DNA of 64,000 nucleotides from Buttiauxella sp. B2 (GCF_006376615.1 NZ_VEXQ01000004.1:186001-250000), one strand, 5' to 3'; shown: positions 9,210 through 20,353, numbered from the stretch's first letter. The notes: a model not told the origin generated them from the sequence alone. Made by a program: numbers and translations.

Positions 9210-10748
9210 ATGACAAATAATCCTCCCGATACCCGAATTATCCCCGGCGAGTATGGTTTCCCGCTCAAACTTAAACCGCGTTACGACAATTTTATTGGTG
9301 GCCAATGGGTTCCACCTGTCGACGGCAAATACTACGAAAACCTGACTCCAGTAACAGGCCAGCCGTTGTGCGAGATAGCCAGTTCCAGCAAAGGCGATAT
9401 TGATTTAGCGCTGGATGCAGCGCATGAAGCCAAAGCAGGTTGGGGCGGAATGTCCGTTCAGGAACGCGCCAATATCCTGCTGAAAATTGCTGACCGTATG
9501 GAACAGAATATCGAGCTGCTGGCTGCGGCGGAAACCTGGGACAACGGCAAACCTATTCGTGAAACCAGTGGCGCAGATGTGCCGCTGGCCATTGACCATT
9601 TCCGTTATTTTGCTTCGTGTATTCGTGCGCAAGAGGGCGGGATCAGTGAAGTTGATGGCGATACTGTGGCCTATCACTTCCACGAACCGCTTGGCGTGGT
9701 GGCACAAATTATTCCGTGGAACTTCCCGCTGTTGATGGCGAGCTGGAAAATGGCCCCAGCACTTGCCGCAGGCAACTGCATAGTGTTGAAACCGGCGCGT
9801 CTTACGCCGTTGTCGGTTCTGTTGTTGATGGAGCTGGTGGGTGATTTATTGCCGCCGGGCGTCATCAACGTGGTGAACGGTGCGGGTGGTGAAATCGGCG
9901 AATATTTGGCGACTTCAAAGCGTATCGCCAAAGTTGCGTTCACGGGCTCCACTGAAGTGGGCCAGCAGATCATGCAGTATGCGACCCAGAATATAATCCC
10001 CGTTACGCTGGAGCTGGGCGGTAAATCTCCGAACATCTTCTTTGCCGACGTGATGGACGAAGAAGACGCATTCTTCGACAAAGCACTGGAAGGTTTCGCG
10101 CTGTTTGCCTTCAATCAGGGCGAAGTCTGTACCTGCCCGAGTCGCGCACTGGTGCAGGAATCTATCTACGAACGCTTTATGGAACGCGCAATTCGCCGCG
10201 TGGAATCCATACGCAGCGGCAACCCGCTAGACTTACACACGCAAATGGGTGCGCAGGTTTCGCAAGGGCAGATGGAAACCATACTTAACTACATCGACAT
10301 CGGTAAGAAAGAAGGTGCAGATGTGTTGACGGGCGGGCGTCGTAAATCGTTGGAAGGTGACTTGAAAGCCGGCTATTACCTCGAGCCAACTATCCTGTTT
10401 GGCAAAAATAATATGCGCGTTTTCCAGGAAGAGATCTTCGGACCGGTGCTCGCCGTGACGACCTTTAAAACCGTAGAAGAAGCGCTGGAACTGGCGAATG
10501 ATACCGAATACGGCTTGGGTGCAGGTGTCTGGAGCCGCAACGGCAATCTGGCATACAAAATGGGCCGAGGCATTCAAGCTGGGCGCGTGTGGACCAATTG
10601 CTATCATGCTTATCCAGCACATGCCGCGTTTGGGGGCTATAAACAATCCGGTATCGGGCGTGAAACCCACAAAATGATGCTGGATCACTACCAGCAAACC
10701 AAGTGTCTATTGGTGAGTTACTCTGATAAGCCGTTAGGGTTGTTCTGA
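9210..10748 (+). CDS. aldB: Aldehyde dehydrogenase AldB
   Basis: A 512-residue NAD(P)-dependent aldehyde dehydrogenase, the same length as E. coli AldB and nearly identical to it over long stretches. It oxidises acetaldehyde and other small aldehydes to acids. Visible motifs are [11 protein letters not shown] with the general-base Glu and [12 protein letters not shown] with the catalytic Cys. The start at 9210 follows AAGGAGACACAC and matches the family N-terminus MTNNPP; the upstream extension to 9150 is rejected. The gene stands alone with yiaY downstream on the other strand, as in E. coli, where aldB is a stationary-phase gene activated by CRP. No convincing CRP site was picked out here. 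Confidence 0.95.
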   Translation: MTNNPPDTRIIPGEYGFPLKLKPRYDNFIGGQWVPPVDGKYYENLTPVTGQPLCEIASSSKGDIDLALDAAHEAKAGWGGMSVQERANILLKIADRMEQNIELLAAAETWDNGKPIRETSGADVPLAIDHFRYFASCIRAQEGGISEVDGDTVAYHFHEPLGVVAQIIPWNFPLLMASWKMAPALAAGNCIVLKPARLTPLSVLLLMELVGDLLPPGVINVVNGAGGEIGEYLATSKRIAKVAFTGSTEVGQQIMQYATQNIIPVTLELGGKSPNIFFADVMDEEDAFFDKALEGFALFAFNQGEVCTCPSRALVQESIYERFMERAIRRVESIRSGNPLDLHTQMGAQVSQGQMETILNYIDIGKKEGADVLTGGRRKSLEGDLKAGYYLEPTILFGKNNMRVFQEEIFGPVLAVTTFKTVEEALELANDTEYGLGAGVWSRNGNLAYKMGRGIQAGRVWTNCYHAYPAHAAFGGYKQSGIGRETHKMMLDHYQQTKCLLVSYSDKPLGLF

Positions 10749-10758
10749 CGGGGCTGGA

Positions 10759-10786
10759 AATTCTCTCCCTGAAAAGGGAGAGAATT
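10759..10786. repeat. Perfect 12-bp hairpin with GAAA loop, CTCTCCC-type dispersed repeat
   Basis: The arms 10759-10770 and 10775-10786 are perfect complements containing TTCTCTCCCT and AGGGAGAGAA. Related CCCTCTCC hairpins occur at 18513, 27014, 39182 and 55051. It lies between the convergent aldB and yiaY genes and can act as a terminator hairpin. Confidence 0.7.
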
Positions 10787-10818
10787 GTCGGATGGCGCTT
10801 ACGCTAATCCGACCTACG
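10787..10818. repeat. REP-like palindromic element
   Basis: The sequence has the look of an enterobacterial REP unit: GTCGGAT and ATCCGAC arms around GGCGCTTACGCT, followed by CTACG. It directly abuts the CTCTCCC hairpin in the gap between aldB and yiaY, where REP elements often stabilise or end transcripts. Confidence 0.7.
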
Positions 10819-10837
10819 AAACAAGTTTGCCTGGACG

Positions 10838-11989
10838 TTACATCGCAGCCAAATAAATCGCCATAATTTCTGCGTGAGTGGCTTGAATCGGGTTGGTAAA
10901 TCCGCAGGCATCTTTTAACGCGTTCGCTGCAAGCTCATGAATATCTTCTTTTTTTACATTCAAGTGGCGTAAGCCTGTTGGGATGTTGACCTTGCTTGCC
11001 AGCTTCTGAATCTCTTTGATGCAAGCTTGAGCTCCTTCCTGTTCGGACATGTTTTTAACTTCCACGCCCATTGCCTCAGCGACATCACGCAAGCGACCCG
11101 CAGCAGCCGTACTATTGAATTTCTGTACATGTGGCAGCAACACTGCGTTGCAGACGCCGTGTGGCAGGTCATAGAAACCACCAAGCTGATGCGCCATTGC
11201 ATGAACATATCCGAGCGAGGCGTTATTAAAGGCCATCCCGGCGAGGAATTGTGCGTAGGCCATATCTTCGCGAGCTTGCTCGTTGCCACCCTGTTCAACC
11301 GCGACGGGGAGCGCTTTGCAGATCATAGTCACGGCTTTTAAGGCGCAGGCGTCGGTGATTGGCGTTGCCGCAGTAGAAACATAAGCTTCCACGGCGTGGG
11401 TCAGAGCGTCCATACCGGTGGCCGCGGTTAATGATTTCGGCATTCCCGCCATCAGTGCAGAGTCGTTTACTGACATGATCGGCGTAACGTGTTTATCAAC
11501 AATGGCCATTTTGATGTGGCGTTCTTCGTCGGTAATGATGCAAAAACGCGTCATTTCTGATGCAGTACCAGCCGTAGTATTAATAGCTATCATCGGCAGT
11601 TGAGGGTGTTTTGAGCGATCTACACCTTCGTAATCATTGATTTTCCCACCGTTAGTGGCAACTAACGCAATACCTTTGGCACAGTCATGCGGTGAGCCAC
11701 CGCCAAGCGAAATCACGCAGTCGCAATTGTGTTGGCGCAGCAGTGCCAGCCCGGCTTGAACATTGCCGGTGGTTGGGTTCGGATGGGTGCCATCAAACAC
11801 GAAACTTTGGATATCCCGGCTTTCTAATGCACTTTGCAGTTGGGCTGCCATCCCAAGCTTCGCAAGCATGGAATCGGTGACGATTAACGCCCGTTGCAAA
11901 CCATATTCGCGGAGGTTGTTAAGCGCATCGTTGAGGCAGTTCGTACCCATAATATTGATGGAAGGGATATAAAACGTTGTTGCGGCCAT
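10838..11989 (-). CDS. yiaY: Iron-containing alcohol dehydrogenase YiaY
   Basis: A 383-residue group III iron-dependent alcohol dehydrogenase, the length of E. coli YiaY. It has the NAD site [13 protein letters not shown], the [10 protein letters not shown] segment and the metal-ligand region [19 protein letters not shown] with the conserved histidines. It should interconvert small primary alcohols and aldehydes; the physiological substrate is unproven. The ATG at 11989 has AAGGA eight bases upstream and gives the family N-terminus; the in-frame GTG at 11995 is too close to that site. It lies next to aldB as in E. coli. Products of the two genes could act in sequence on an alcohol and its aldehyde. 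Confidence 0.94.
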   Translation of the reverse strand: MAATTFYIPSINIMGTNCLNDALNNLREYGLQRALIVTDSMLAKLGMAAQLQSALESRDIQSFVFDGTHPNPTTGNVQAGLALLRQHNCDCVISLGGGSPHDCAKGIALVATNGGKINDYEGVDRSKHPQLPMIAINTTAGTASEMTRFCIITDEERHIKMAIVDKHVTPIMSVNDSALMAGMPKSLTAATGMDALTHAVEAYVSTAATPITDACALKAVTMICKALPVAVEQGGNEQAREDMAYAQFLAGMAFNNASLGYVHAMAHQLGGFYDLPHGVCNAVLLPHVQKFNSTAAAGRLRDVAEAMGVEVKNMSEQEGAQACIKEIQKLASKVNIPTGLRHLNVKKEDIHELAANALKDACGFTNPIQATHAEIMAIYLAAM

Positions 11990-12187
11990 AGTCACTATCC
12001 TTAGTTAATGATGATGGCTGACAACATATCCCTATAAATTGAGAATTAAAGGCGGGTTTGGAGAAAATGGAATCCATGCCGCAAAACGAATATATCGACA
12101 GGTTTTTTTGTTATTTATTGTTTATTAATCATAATGATAAATACATCACCGGATGTTTAGTTATTCGTGCCAGTGATGTATTAAAAA

Positions 12188-14035
12188 TTACTTTTCTGCC
12201 AAAAATAGGGCTTTGTCGCGTAACAAGTGGTCGTTACCACGACGTCGGGTAAAACCAATGCGGTCAAAGTACTCGAGAATTTGTACTGCGAGTTTACGGC
12301 CCACGCCCAGACGGTCGCGGAAGTCGGCGGCGCTGGTGGCGCCCTGGGTTTGATCCAGCTCGCGGATCATATTGGCGAACGTTTGAATCCGATCGTTTCG
12401 ATAGTAACGATCTTTTAAGATTGCCGTCACCAACCCAAGCTGTGCGGCAAAGCGCAACAGCTGGCGTATAGCTTGCTCATCTTGCTGCGTTTCGCGCGCA
12501 AGGTCGCGCACCCACCATGGCTCATCGCCAAATAATGCATCCATTTTTTGCCATATCGCCAGTTGCTCGGCGCAGAACCCTGGTTTGTGGTCCGGCAAAT
12601 GCAGCCAGCCCTGACGGCTTGCCAGTAGCCCCTCCTGGCGCATTTTTTCTATAAGCGCCAGAACCAGAGGCTCATCTTCACCCGGCAATGCCATGCGACG
12701 CAGGCGCTCACGCCCAGGACCTGGTTGGTCGTCATGTTGTTGATGATAACGTTCCATGATATCGAGCAGTTTCTGTTTCCAGCGTGCGGCCATTTCATCG
12801 CTGAGCAAACTATTGCCAGCGCGAAGATAATCGTTATGAGACAGCAGCTCTTGTAAACCTTGAGCCGTGAGCTGCCGCGCCCACGCGAAGTCGTTCAACG
12901 TAACGGCGCTGCGCTGCAGATGGATATCGAGTGCCTGTTGGTTGTTTTCAGCGAGTTTAAGCTGCTGCAACCAGGCAAGAAATGCTGGCTGACGTTTACC
13001 GCGGCGCGGTGCATGTAGCAGGATGGCCCGCGCACCTGCCAGAGTAACGCGAGCGCTGATATCGCGAAGTACCAGACGGTCGTTGTCTGCAAGCCACAGC
13101 GGTACATCTAAAACCAGTTCGGCGAGGTCGTCTTCCAGAAGCGAAATACGCCCGGTGACGTGGCTGGCGGCGTGGTGAATATGCAGTGGCTGCCATTGTT
13201 GCAGCGGTGCGTGGCTTTGTAACTGAACAATCACGCGCTCTACAGGCTGAAGTGGCTGCGCTGCCAGTAACCAGTCACCGCGTTTAATATCCATTTTTTC
13301 GGCATCACCGCTGATATTGAGCGCAATGCGCTGCCCGGCAAATGCGGTGTCTGTTTTGCTATCCTGAGCGTGCAAACCACGCACGCGCATCGGCTTATCA
13401 GCACCGGTTAACCAAAGCATATCGCCAATTTTCACTTCACCGCTCAGTGCGGTTCCTGTCACGACCAGGCCCGCGCCTTTCACTGTGAAAGCACGGTCAA
13501 TGGCGAGGCGGAAACGATGCTGGCGTGGGTGTGCGCGTTCTGACAGTGCGAGTAAGTGCTCACGTAGTTCATCGATGCCTGTGCCGTTGGTCGCTGCGGT
13601 GACAAACAAAACCGCATCCTGCCAGCCAAACTCTTTGAGTGCACCGAGCACCGCTTCCCGGACTTCATTAATGCGCGCTTCACTCACCCGGTCGGCTTTG
13701 GTTAAGGCGACAGTGAGCGAAGGTTTTCCGGTTAATTGCAAAATGGCGAGGTGTTCGCGAGTTTGCGCCATTACGCCATCGTCACAGGCGACCACAAGCA
13801 GCGCGTGGTCAATGCCACCGACGCCAGCCAGCATATTGGCGAGAAATTTTTCATGCCCCGGCACATCAATAAAACCAGGAATGCGACCATCGGGTTGCGG
13901 CCAGTACGCATAGCCAAGGTCGATAGTCATGCCGCGTTTTTTCTCTTCCGGCAGACGGTCAGCATTCACGCCCGTTAAGGCTTGCAGCAGGGTGGTTTTG
14001 CCGTGGTCAACGTGCCCGGCGGTAGCAATAATCAT
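12188..14035 (-). CDS. selB: Selenocysteine-specific elongation factor SelB
   Basis: A 615-residue translation factor that carries Sec-tRNA(Sec) to UGA codons followed by a SECIS hairpin. GTPase motifs are at the N-terminus: GHVDHGKTT (residues 7-15), DVPGHEKF and TKAD. Beta-barrel EF-Tu-like domains follow, then a C-terminal half made of winged-helix domains that bind the SECIS RNA. The length matches E. coli SelB (614). Its ATG overlaps the selA stop by four bases (14032-14035), giving translational coupling. The genes for the selenoproteins it serves, such as formate dehydrogenases, are not in this window. Confidence 0.96.
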   Translation of the reverse strand: MIIATAGHVDHGKTTLLQALTGVNADRLPEEKKRGMTIDLGYAYWPQPDGRIPGFIDVPGHEKFLANMLAGVGGIDHALLVVACDDGVMAQTREHLAILQLTGKPSLTVALTKADRVSEARINEVREAVLGALKEFGWQDAVLFVTAATNGTGIDELREHLLALSERAHPRQHRFRLAIDRAFTVKGAGLVVTGTALSGEVKIGDMLWLTGADKPMRVRGLHAQDSKTDTAFAGQRIALNISGDAEKMDIKRGDWLLAAQPLQPVERVIVQLQSHAPLQQWQPLHIHHAASHVTGRISLLEDDLAELVLDVPLWLADNDRLVLRDISARVTLAGARAILLHAPRRGKRQPAFLAWLQQLKLAENNQQALDIHLQRSAVTLNDFAWARQLTAQGLQELLSHNDYLRAGNSLLSDEMAARWKQKLLDIMERYHQQHDDQPGPGRERLRRMALPGEDEPLVLALIEKMRQEGLLASRQGWLHLPDHKPGFCAEQLAIWQKMDALFGDEPWWVRDLARETQQDEQAIRQLLRFAAQLGLVTAILKDRYYRNDRIQTFANMIRELDQTQGATSAADFRDRLGVGRKLAVQILEYFDRIGFTRRRGNDHLLRDKALFLAEK

Positions 14036-15420
14036 GGGTTCAGGTTCTCCATGAATCCAGATTCATCTTCAAGGCAGCGTAAATCCAGCCATAAACGCCC
14101 ATCGCTGATGCGGCCTATTATAGGTTTTGATAGCACGCGCAAACTCTGTGTGAGCGTGCTAAGCGTGGTGCCACGGCCATCTTTTGGCGTGAACGTCAGC
14201 GCGGTGCTGGGCAATCTGTCTACCGGCAGCGAGCCGCTGCCAATTTGCGATAAACACGGTTCGACAAGAACAATAAAATGCTCGCCAAATTTGTCCTGGA
14301 GCGCAGGGCACAGGCGTTGTGCCAGCTCTGTGATTTCACTGACATCACGGGTTAATAAGCGCAATGTTGGCAATCTTTCGACCAGCGTTTCAGGGTGTTG
14401 ATACAAACGCAGAGTGGCTTCAAGTGCTGCCAAAGTCATTTTATCAGCGCGTAATGCACGTTTGAGCGGATGGCTTTGGATGCGGGCGATAAGCTCTTTT
14501 TTGCCGACGATAATGCCAGCCTGCGGCCCGCCGAGCAGTTTATCACCCGAGAAGCTGACCAGACTTACCCCTGCGGCAATCAGTTGTTGCGGCATTGGCT
14601 CTTCTGGTAATCCCCACTGGCTTAAGTCGACCAGCGATCCGCTACCCAAATCGGTCACCACAGGAATATTTAGCTCATTGCCAAGGGCAACCAGTTCAGC
14701 TTCATCAACGGCTTTGGTGAAGCCTGCAACTTGATAATTACTGGTGTGGACTTTCATCAGGAGTGCGGTGTTTTCATTTACGGCCTGGCGATAGTCTTTC
14801 AAATGCGTGCGGTTCGTGGTGCCGACTTCCACCAACTGGCAACCTGCCTGACGCATCACATCCGGAATACGAAATGCACCGCCGATTTCCACCAGTTCGC
14901 CGCGTGAAACAACCACTGCTGCCCCGCTGGCACATGCAGCGAGCATCAGCAACACCGCCGCTGCATTGTTATTGACGATGCAGGCGTCTTCCGCGCCGGT
15001 AATCTCGCAGAGCAAATCTGCCAACGCCCGATCACGATGCCCGCGTTCTGCGCCGTGCAGATCGTATTCCAGTGTAACCGGATAACGCATAGTGTGCGTT
15101 ACGGCTTCAATAGCCACTTCCGCCTGCAAAGCCCGGCCAAGGTTGGTATGCAGCACAGTGCCAGTCAGGTTATACACCGGCTGGAGTGTGCAACGCTTAC
15201 TCGCTTCCAGTTTTGCCCGCACCTGTGCTGCCCAATCTTCATTCCACGGCGGGAGCTTATCCTGCAAGCGGACGTATTCTCGTGCGGCCTCCAGCATTTC
15301 CCGTAACGTGTTAACCACCTGAGTGTGGCCGAAGTTGCTTAGCAAAGCACTGAATGAGGCGTCGCGTAGCAGTCTGTCGATTGCTGGAAGTTGGCTGTAC
15401 AAGGTGCGATGGGTAGTCAT
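14032..15420 (-). CDS. selA: L-seryl-tRNA(Sec) selenium transferase SelA
   Basis: A 462-residue PLP enzyme, essentially the E. coli length, that converts seryl-tRNA(Sec) to selenocysteyl-tRNA(Sec) using selenophosphate. The PLP lysine lies in [14 protein letters not shown] at about residue 295, as in E. coli. The N-terminal tRNA-binding region begins [20 protein letters not shown]. It is first in the selA-selB operon, with a four-base overlap, and follows yibF on the same strand after a 70-base gap. Confidence 0.97.
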   Translation of the reverse strand: MTTHRTLYSQLPAIDRLLRDASFSALLSNFGHTQVVNTLREMLEAAREYVRLQDKLPPWNEDWAAQVRAKLEASKRCTLQPVYNLTGTVLHTNLGRALQAEVAIEAVTHTMRYPVTLEYDLHGAERGHRDRALADLLCEITGAEDACIVNNNAAAVLLMLAACASGAAVVVSRGELVEIGGAFRIPDVMRQAGCQLVEVGTTNRTHLKDYRQAVNENTALLMKVHTSNYQVAGFTKAVDEAELVALGNELNIPVVTDLGSGSLVDLSQWGLPEEPMPQQLIAAGVSLVSFSGDKLLGGPQAGIIVGKKELIARIQSHPLKRALRADKMTLAALEATLRLYQHPETLVERLPTLRLLTRDVSEITELAQRLCPALQDKFGEHFIVLVEPCLSQIGSGSLPVDRLPSTALTFTPKDGRGTTLSTLTQSLRVLSKPIIGRISDGRLWLDLRCLEDESGFMENLNP

Positions 15421-15490
15421 GGCAAGCCGCAGAGTCGTGAAATTTAACGGTAGTTTACAGGGGGAGTTATCCCCCTGTCATGGCGGGAGA

Positions 15491-16099
15491 TCATGCTGTT
15501 GGCGGTTCGGTGCGTGCAAAACTTTCGCGTTCGAAAAGTTTCTCAATCAATTTCACCAGGTGAGGGCGGTCGACACACCAGCCTGGGGAGACTCGGCGAA
15601 AATTGAGATAGCCCACGGCGCAAGCCACAGCAATGGTCGCGACACTTAGGTTTTCTGCGTTCAGTGTTTTATCCGCAGCGTATTGTTCGAGCATTGTCAG
15701 GCCCCGGCTGATTTTTTCCCGCTGGCGGAGCAATTCCACTTCGGATTGCTGCTCTATCGGGCGCAAGCGTTCACGTACCGATACCAGCGCGGCGTCCATA
15801 ATGCCGTCGGCCAGTGCTTCAATTTGGCGCATTTGCAAAGCGGCTAACGGGTCGCGCGGGATAAGCGCAGGAGCAATATCGAGAAGCTCGAGATATTCCG
15901 CAATAACCGGGGAGTCGAACCAGTATTGGCCGTCGTCGGTAATTAAAGCCGGAACTTTGCCCAGCGGGTTGTAATGCTGTGTGGTGCTTTCTGATGTCCA
16001 CGGGTTGTCGTTTACAAACTCAAAAGTGATGCCCTTTTCCAGCAATATCACAGATATCTTGCGCACATAAGGGCTGGTGTAATTACCGATAAGTTTCAT
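15491..16099 (-). CDS. yibF: Glutathione S-transferase-like protein YibF
   Basis: A 202-residue protein of the glutathione S-transferase superfamily. The N-terminal thioredoxin-like domain starts [20 protein letters not shown] and includes [11 protein letters not shown] and [11 protein letters not shown]; an all-helical C-terminal domain follows. The length equals E. coli YibF. The start at 16099 is chosen because it gives the family N-terminus; the open frame extends 64 codons upstream into the mtlA control region without homology. It lies upstream of selA on the same strand, as in E. coli. The substrate is unknown. Confidence 0.9.
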   Translation of the reverse strand: MKLIGNYTSPYVRKISVILLEKGITFEFVNDNPWTSESTTQHYNPLGKVPALITDDGQYWFDSPVIAEYLELLDIAPALIPRDPLAALQMRQIEALADGIMDAALVSVRERLRPIEQQSEVELLRQREKISRGLTMLEQYAADKTLNAENLSVATIAVACAVGYLNFRRVSPGWCVDRPHLVKLIEKLFERESFARTEPPTA

Positions 16100-16221
16100 T
16101 ACATCGTCCATTTTTAACCGACAAAAGCTAAGTATGGAACAGATTGTCGGCAACGTTTGAATTGTTAGTCTGCCGCTGCGCTGTAATTTTCTAACAAAAA
16201 AAAATGAAGTAGTCCGGCTGG

Positions 16222-16440
16222 GTTGCCTTAGATCACATCTGGAAAAATTCGAGCAATATATTTTGTGATTTAAATCACATAAAAATAACAAAGTGATAAT
16301 GATAAAATGTGATTTTAATCACATTTAAGGGTCAATCAAGGACAAAAATACATCACTGTGTTTTTTTTACACACCAATTATGTGATTAGGATCACTGGAA
16401 TTAGGTTGGCTACACCCCTCTGCAGGTGATCTGCGTCACA
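16222..16440 (+). promoter_or_regulatory. Array of CRP (cAMP receptor protein) sites upstream of mtlA
   Basis: Five TGTGA-N6-TCACA type sites are visible. Perfect palindromic ones are at 16264-16279 and 16308-16323, good ones at 16381-16396 and 16425-16440, and a half-conserved one at 16222-16237. E. coli mtlA is likewise controlled through several CRP sites. The 483-base gap between yibF and mtlA is therefore mainly mannitol-operon control DNA; the sites nearest 16222 could also affect yibF. Confidence 0.88.
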
Positions 16441-16582
16441 TAAAAATCCGCTCGCTGGACAGCTTAACTTTCACGTGCCAAATTTGCCTCACTTAGAGCA
16501 TCTGGCAGCACTGCTTGCCACCACATTAACAATAAACCTCGGGCTGCTTTTTCAGCACGTGAACACAATAAGGGGTGTGCGT

Positions 16583-18502
16583 ATGTCATCCGATATCAAG
16601 ATCAGAGTGCAAAGCTTTGGTCGTTTCCTGAGTAACATGGTAATGCCAAACATTGGCGCATTTATCGCCTGGGGTATTATCACGGCCTTATTTATTCCGA
16701 CTGGTTGGTTGCCAAACGAGACGTTGGCGAAACTGGTCGGTCCAATGATCACCTTCCTGCTGCCGCTGCTTATCGGTTTTACCGGTGGTCGCTTAATCGG
16801 TGGTGACCGTGGTGGTGTGGTCGGTGCAATCACAACAATGGGTGTTATCGTCGGTGCTGATATGCCGATGTTCCTCGGTGCAATGATTGCAGGTCCTCTG
16901 GGTGGCTGGGCTATTAAACATTTCGACGCATGGGTTGATGGCAAAATCAAATCCGGCTTCGAAATGCTGGTGAACAACTTCTCCGCTGGCATCATCGGTA
17001 TGATTCTGGCGATTCTGGCGTTCATGGGTATCGGCCCTGCGGTTGAAGTCCTGTCCAAAGTATTGGCTGCGGGCGTTAACTTCATGGTTGTCCATGACAT
17101 GCTGCCGCTGGCATCTATCTTTGTAGAACCGGCGAAAATCCTGTTCCTGAACAACGCAATCAACCACGGTATCTTCTCACCGCTGGGTATTCAGCAGTCC
17201 CACGAACTGGGCAAATCAATCTTCTTCCTGATTGAAGCCAACCCAGGCCCTGGTATGGGCGTGCTGATGGCGTACATGTTCTTCGGTCGTGGTAATGCTA
17301 AGCAGTCTGCGGGCGGCGCAGCAATCATCCACTTCCTGGGCGGTATCCACGAAATTTACTTCCCATATGTGCTGATGAACCCACGTCTGATTCTGGCCGT
17401 TATCCTCGGCGGTATGACTGGTGTGTTCACCCTGACCATCCTGAATGGCGGCCTGGTTTCTCCAGCATCACCGGGTTCCATCCTGGCGGTTCTGGCGATG
17501 ACGCCAAAAGGTGCTTACTTCGCTAACATCGCGGCAATCGTTGCGGCAACAGCAGTCTCCTTCGTGGTATCAGCCATCCTGCTGAAAACCAGCAAAGTCA
17601 AAGAAGAGGACGACATTGAAGCTGCGGCTCGCCGTATGGCTGAAATGAAAGCTGAATCCAAAGGTGGTTCTGCACCATTGGCGGTAGGTGCGGGTCTGTC
17701 TAACGATTTGAGCCACGTACGCAAAATCATCGTAGCTTGTGATGCTGGCATGGGTTCAAGTGCCATGGGGGCAGGCGTACTGCGTAAGAAAGTGAACGAT
17801 GCCGGCCTGAAAAATATCTCTGTAACGAACTGTGCAATCAATAGCTTGCCGGACGATGTAGACCTGGTTATTACGCACCGTGACTTGACCGAGCGTGCGA
17901 TGCGCCAGGTTCCACAGGCACAGCATATTTCCCTGACCAACTTCCTTGATAGCAGCCTGTACTCCAACCTGACCGAACGTCTGGTGGCTTCCCATAACCT
18001 GAGCGAGAAAGAAGTGAAGGTGATGAGCAGCCTGGAAGACAGCTTTGTAGCTGACGAAGAAACGCTGTTCCGTCTGGGGGCTGGCAACGTGTTCCTCGGC
18101 CTGACTGCAGCTAATAAAGAAGAAGCGATTCGCTTTGCGGGTGAGCAGTTAGTGAATGGCGGTTACGTTCAGCCTGAGTATGTTGATGCGATGTTTGAAC
18201 GTGAAAAACTGACCCCAACATATCTGGGTGAAGGTATCGCGGTTCCACACGGTACAGTTGAAGCGAAAGACCGTGTACTGAAAACCGGCGTGGTGTTCTG
18301 CCAGTATCCACACGGTGTTCACTTCGGTGAAGAAAGTGATGATATTGCCCGCCTGGTCATCGGTATTGCGGCTCGCAATAACGAACACATCCAGGTTATC
18401 ACCAGCCTGACCAATGCGCTGGATGATGATTCCGTCATCGATCGCCTGGCGAATACCACCAGTGTTCAGGAAGTTCTCGACCTGCTGGCGGGTAAGAAGT
18501 AA
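16583..18502 (+). CDS. mtlA: Mannitol-specific PTS enzyme IICBA
   Basis: A 639-residue permease that imports D-mannitol and phosphorylates it to mannitol 1-phosphate. The domain order is the membrane IIC domain (about 1-340), IIB with the phosphorylated cysteine in VACDAGMGSSAMG (Cys386) and IIA with the active histidine in GIAVPHGTVEAKD (His556). These correspond to Cys384 and His554 of the 637-residue E. coli protein. The start at 16583 gives the family N-terminus MSSDIKIRVQSFG; the upstream frame to 16475 is untranslated leader. It heads mtlA-mtlD-mtlR and is expected to be CRP-activated and MtlR-repressed. Confidence 0.97.
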   Translation: MSSDIKIRVQSFGRFLSNMVMPNIGAFIAWGIITALFIPTGWLPNETLAKLVGPMITFLLPLLIGFTGGRLIGGDRGGVVGAITTMGVIVGADMPMFLGAMIAGPLGGWAIKHFDAWVDGKIKSGFEMLVNNFSAGIIGMILAILAFMGIGPAVEVLSKVLAAGVNFMVVHDMLPLASIFVEPAKILFLNNAINHGIFSPLGIQQSHELGKSIFFLIEANPGPGMGVLMAYMFFGRGNAKQSAGGAAIIHFLGGIHEIYFPYVLMNPRLILAVILGGMTGVFTLTILNGGLVSPASPGSILAVLAMTPKGAYFANIAAIVAATAVSFVVSAILLKTSKVKEEDDIEAAARRMAEMKAESKGGSAPLAVGAGLSNDLSHVRKIIVACDAGMGSSAMGAGVLRKKVNDAGLKNISVTNCAINSLPDDVDLVITHRDLTERAMRQVPQAQHISLTNFLDSSLYSNLTERLVASHNLSEKEVKVMSSLEDSFVADEETLFRLGAGNVFLGLTAANKEEAIRFAGEQLVNGGYVQPEYVDAMFEREKLTPTYLGEGIAVPHGTVEAKDRVLKTGVVFCQYPHGVHFGEESDDIARLVIGIAARNNEHIQVITSLTNALDDDSVIDRLANTTSVQEVLDLLAGKK

Positions 18503-18510
18503 CTCTCCTT

Positions 18511-18585
18511 TTCCCTCTCCCGTTGGGAGAGGGTTCTGGTGAGGGTGGTCAACATCATAAGCCTCCTCACCCGAACCCTCTCGGG
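18511..18585. repeat. Compound CCCTCTCC inverted repeat between mtlA and mtlD
   Basis: A 9-bp hairpin (18513-18521 with 18525-18533) is followed by a larger inverted repeat in which AGAGGGTTCTGGTGAGG (18529-18545) can pair with CCTCACCCGAACCCTCT further on. The two pairings compete. Its position between mtlA and mtlD suggests an effect on mRNA stability or relative expression of the two genes. Confidence 0.75.
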
Positions 18586-18612
18586 TAATTCAAATTTAAG
18601 AAGGTGAACGAC

Positions 18613-19761
18613 ATGAAAGCATTACATTTTGGTGCAGGTAATATCGGACGTGGCTTTATCGGGAAACTGCTGGCAGATGCGGGTATTCAACTGACGTTTG
18701 CCGACGTGAACCAGACCGTGTTGGACGCGCTGAATGCACGTCATAGTTACCAGGTCCATGTCGTTGGTGAGCAAAAGCAAATCGATACTGTTTCTAATGT
18801 GAATGCTGTCAGCAGTATTGGTGATGAAGTTATCGGCCTGATTGCCGATGTAGACTTGGTTACTACTGCGGTAGGCCCAGTGGTGCTTGAGCGTATTGCA
18901 CCAGCAGTGGCTAAAGGTTTGGTTCTGCGTCGCGCAAACGGCAATGAAAAACCGTTGAACATCATCGCTTGCGAGAATATGGTGCGTGGCACCAGCCAGC
19001 TTAAAGGCCACGTCATGAAGGCGCTTTCTGGAGACGACCAGGCTTGGGTTGAGCAGCACGTTGGCTTTGTTGATTCCGCCGTTGACCGTATCGTTCCACC
19101 GTCAGAATCCGCAACCAATGACCCGCTCGAAGTGACCGTTGAAACCTTCAGCGAGTGGATTGTTGATAAAACCCAGTTCAAAGGTGACTTGCCGAACATT
19201 CCTGGTATGGAACTTACTGACAATCTGATGGCGTTTGTTGAGCGCAAACTCTTCACGCTCAATACCGGGCATGCTATAACCGCGTACCTTGGTCAACTGG
19301 CCGGTCATCAAACCATTCGCGATGCGATTCTGGACGAGAAAATCCGTGCCGTAGTGAAAGGTGCGATGGACGAAAGTGGCGCGGTGCTTATCAAACGCTA
19401 CGGCTTTGATGCAGACAAGCACGCGGCCTATATCCAGAAAATCCTTGGTCGTTTTGAAAATCCGTATCTGAAAGATGATGTGGAACGCGTAGGCCGCCAG
19501 CCGCTGCGTAAATTAAGTGCGGGTGACCGTCTGATTAAGCCGCTGTTGGGCACTATCGAGTATGGCTTGCCACACGTGAACCTGGTCGAAGGTATTGCGG
19601 CGGCGATGCATTATCGCAGCGAGCAAGATCCGCAGGCGCAGGAACTGGAACAACTTCTGGCAGCAAAAGGCCCACAAGCCACGCTTGCAGAAATTTCCGG
19701 CCTGGATATTAACAGCGAAGTCGTAGCAGAAGCGGTTAACGCGTATAACGCTCGGTCGTAA
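18613..19761 (+). CDS. mtlD: Mannitol-1-phosphate 5-dehydrogenase
   Basis: A 382-residue NAD-dependent enzyme, identical in length to E. coli MtlD, converting mannitol 1-phosphate to fructose 6-phosphate. The N-terminus [20 protein letters not shown] is the nucleotide-binding fold. ENMVRGTS and [10 protein letters not shown] with a conserved Lys are typical of polyol dehydrogenases of this family. The ATG at 18613 follows AAGGTGAACGAC; the in-frame GTG at 18604 overlaps the ribosome site. It follows mtlA after a repeat-rich spacer and precedes mtlR. Confidence 0.97.
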   Translation: MKALHFGAGNIGRGFIGKLLADAGIQLTFADVNQTVLDALNARHSYQVHVVGEQKQIDTVSNVNAVSSIGDEVIGLIADVDLVTTAVGPVVLERIAPAVAKGLVLRRANGNEKPLNIIACENMVRGTSQLKGHVMKALSGDDQAWVEQHVGFVDSAVDRIVPPSESATNDPLEVTVETFSEWIVDKTQFKGDLPNIPGMELTDNLMAFVERKLFTLNTGHAITAYLGQLAGHQTIRDAILDEKIRAVVKGAMDESGAVLIKRYGFDADKHAAYIQKILGRFENPYLKDDVERVGRQPLRKLSAGDRLIKPLLGTIEYGLPHVNLVEGIAAAMHYRSEQDPQAQELEQLLAAKGPQATLAEISGLDINSEVVAEAVNAYNARS

Positions 19762-19769
19762 CGGAAAAC

Positions 19770-19791
19770 GGGTGCAGTGGACGCTGCACCC
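19770..19791 (+). terminator. Hairpin between mtlD and mtlR
   Basis: Arms GGGTGCAG (19770-19777) and CTGCACCC (19784-19791) form a perfect 8-bp stem with a six-base loop, then an AT-rich stretch. It may reduce read-through into mtlR, which is normally made in small amounts. Confidence 0.5.
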
Positions 19792-19820
19792 AATAAATAC
19801 TTTTAGTGATGTAGGCAAAG

Positions 19821-20348
19821 ATGGAAGAAACCCAGGCCTTTGAAAACCGTGTGCTTGAGCGTCTTAATGCCGGAAAAACTGTACGTAGCCTGCTGATTAC
19901 CGCGGTCGAGCTTCTCACCGAAGCGGTTAATATCCTGGTGCTTCAAGTTTTCCGTAAAGACGATTATGCGGTGAAATATGCGGTTGAACCGTTGCTGGAT
20001 GGCGATGGCCCGTTAGGGGATCTTTCCGTGCGTCTCAAACTTATCTACGGGCTTGGCGTGCTCAACCGTGTGGAGTATGAAGATTGCGAGCTGTTGATGG
20101 CTCTGCGCGAAGAGTTAAATCACGACGGTAATGAATATAATTTTACCGACGATGAAATGCTTGGCCCATTTGGTGAATTACATTGTGTTTCGGCGCTGCC
20201 ACTAGCGCCAAAGTTTGTTGATGGCAGCGATCCTGAGCTGTTTGCCATGCAAAAACAACGCTACCAACAAATTGTCCGTTCAACGATGGTGCTCTCTTTG
20301 ACTGAGCTGATCTCACGGATCAGCTTAAAAAAAGCCTTCCAGAAGTAA
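19821..20348 (+). CDS. mtlR: Mannitol operon repressor MtlR
   Basis: A 175-residue MtlR protein that represses the mannitol operon. It matches E. coli MtlR from METQAF-type residues through the C-terminal SLTELISRISLKKAFQK. The commonly annotated E. coli protein is about 20 residues longer at the N-terminus. Here an in-frame TAG lies three codons before the ATG, so the shorter form is the only possible one. It is the third gene of mtlADR. No classical helix-turn-helix is obvious; the family is helical and its DNA contact mode is unclear. Confidence 0.93.
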   Translation: MEETQAFENRVLERLNAGKTVRSLLITAVELLTEAVNILVLQVFRKDDYAVKYAVEPLLDGDGPLGDLSVRLKLIYGLGVLNRVEYEDCELLMALREELNHDGNEYNFTDDEMLGPFGELHCVSALPLAPKFVDGSDPELFAMQKQRYQQIVRSTMVLSLTELISRISLKKAFQK

Positions 20349-20353
20349 TCTCA

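Noticed and set aside
12058-12252. 64-codon forward frame downstream of selB
   Set aside because: It overlaps the selB 3' end and has no recognisable similarity.
12188-15420. Selenoprotein gene or SECIS element beside selAB
   Set aside because: No open frame interrupted by an in-frame TGA with a following hairpin was seen near selAB.
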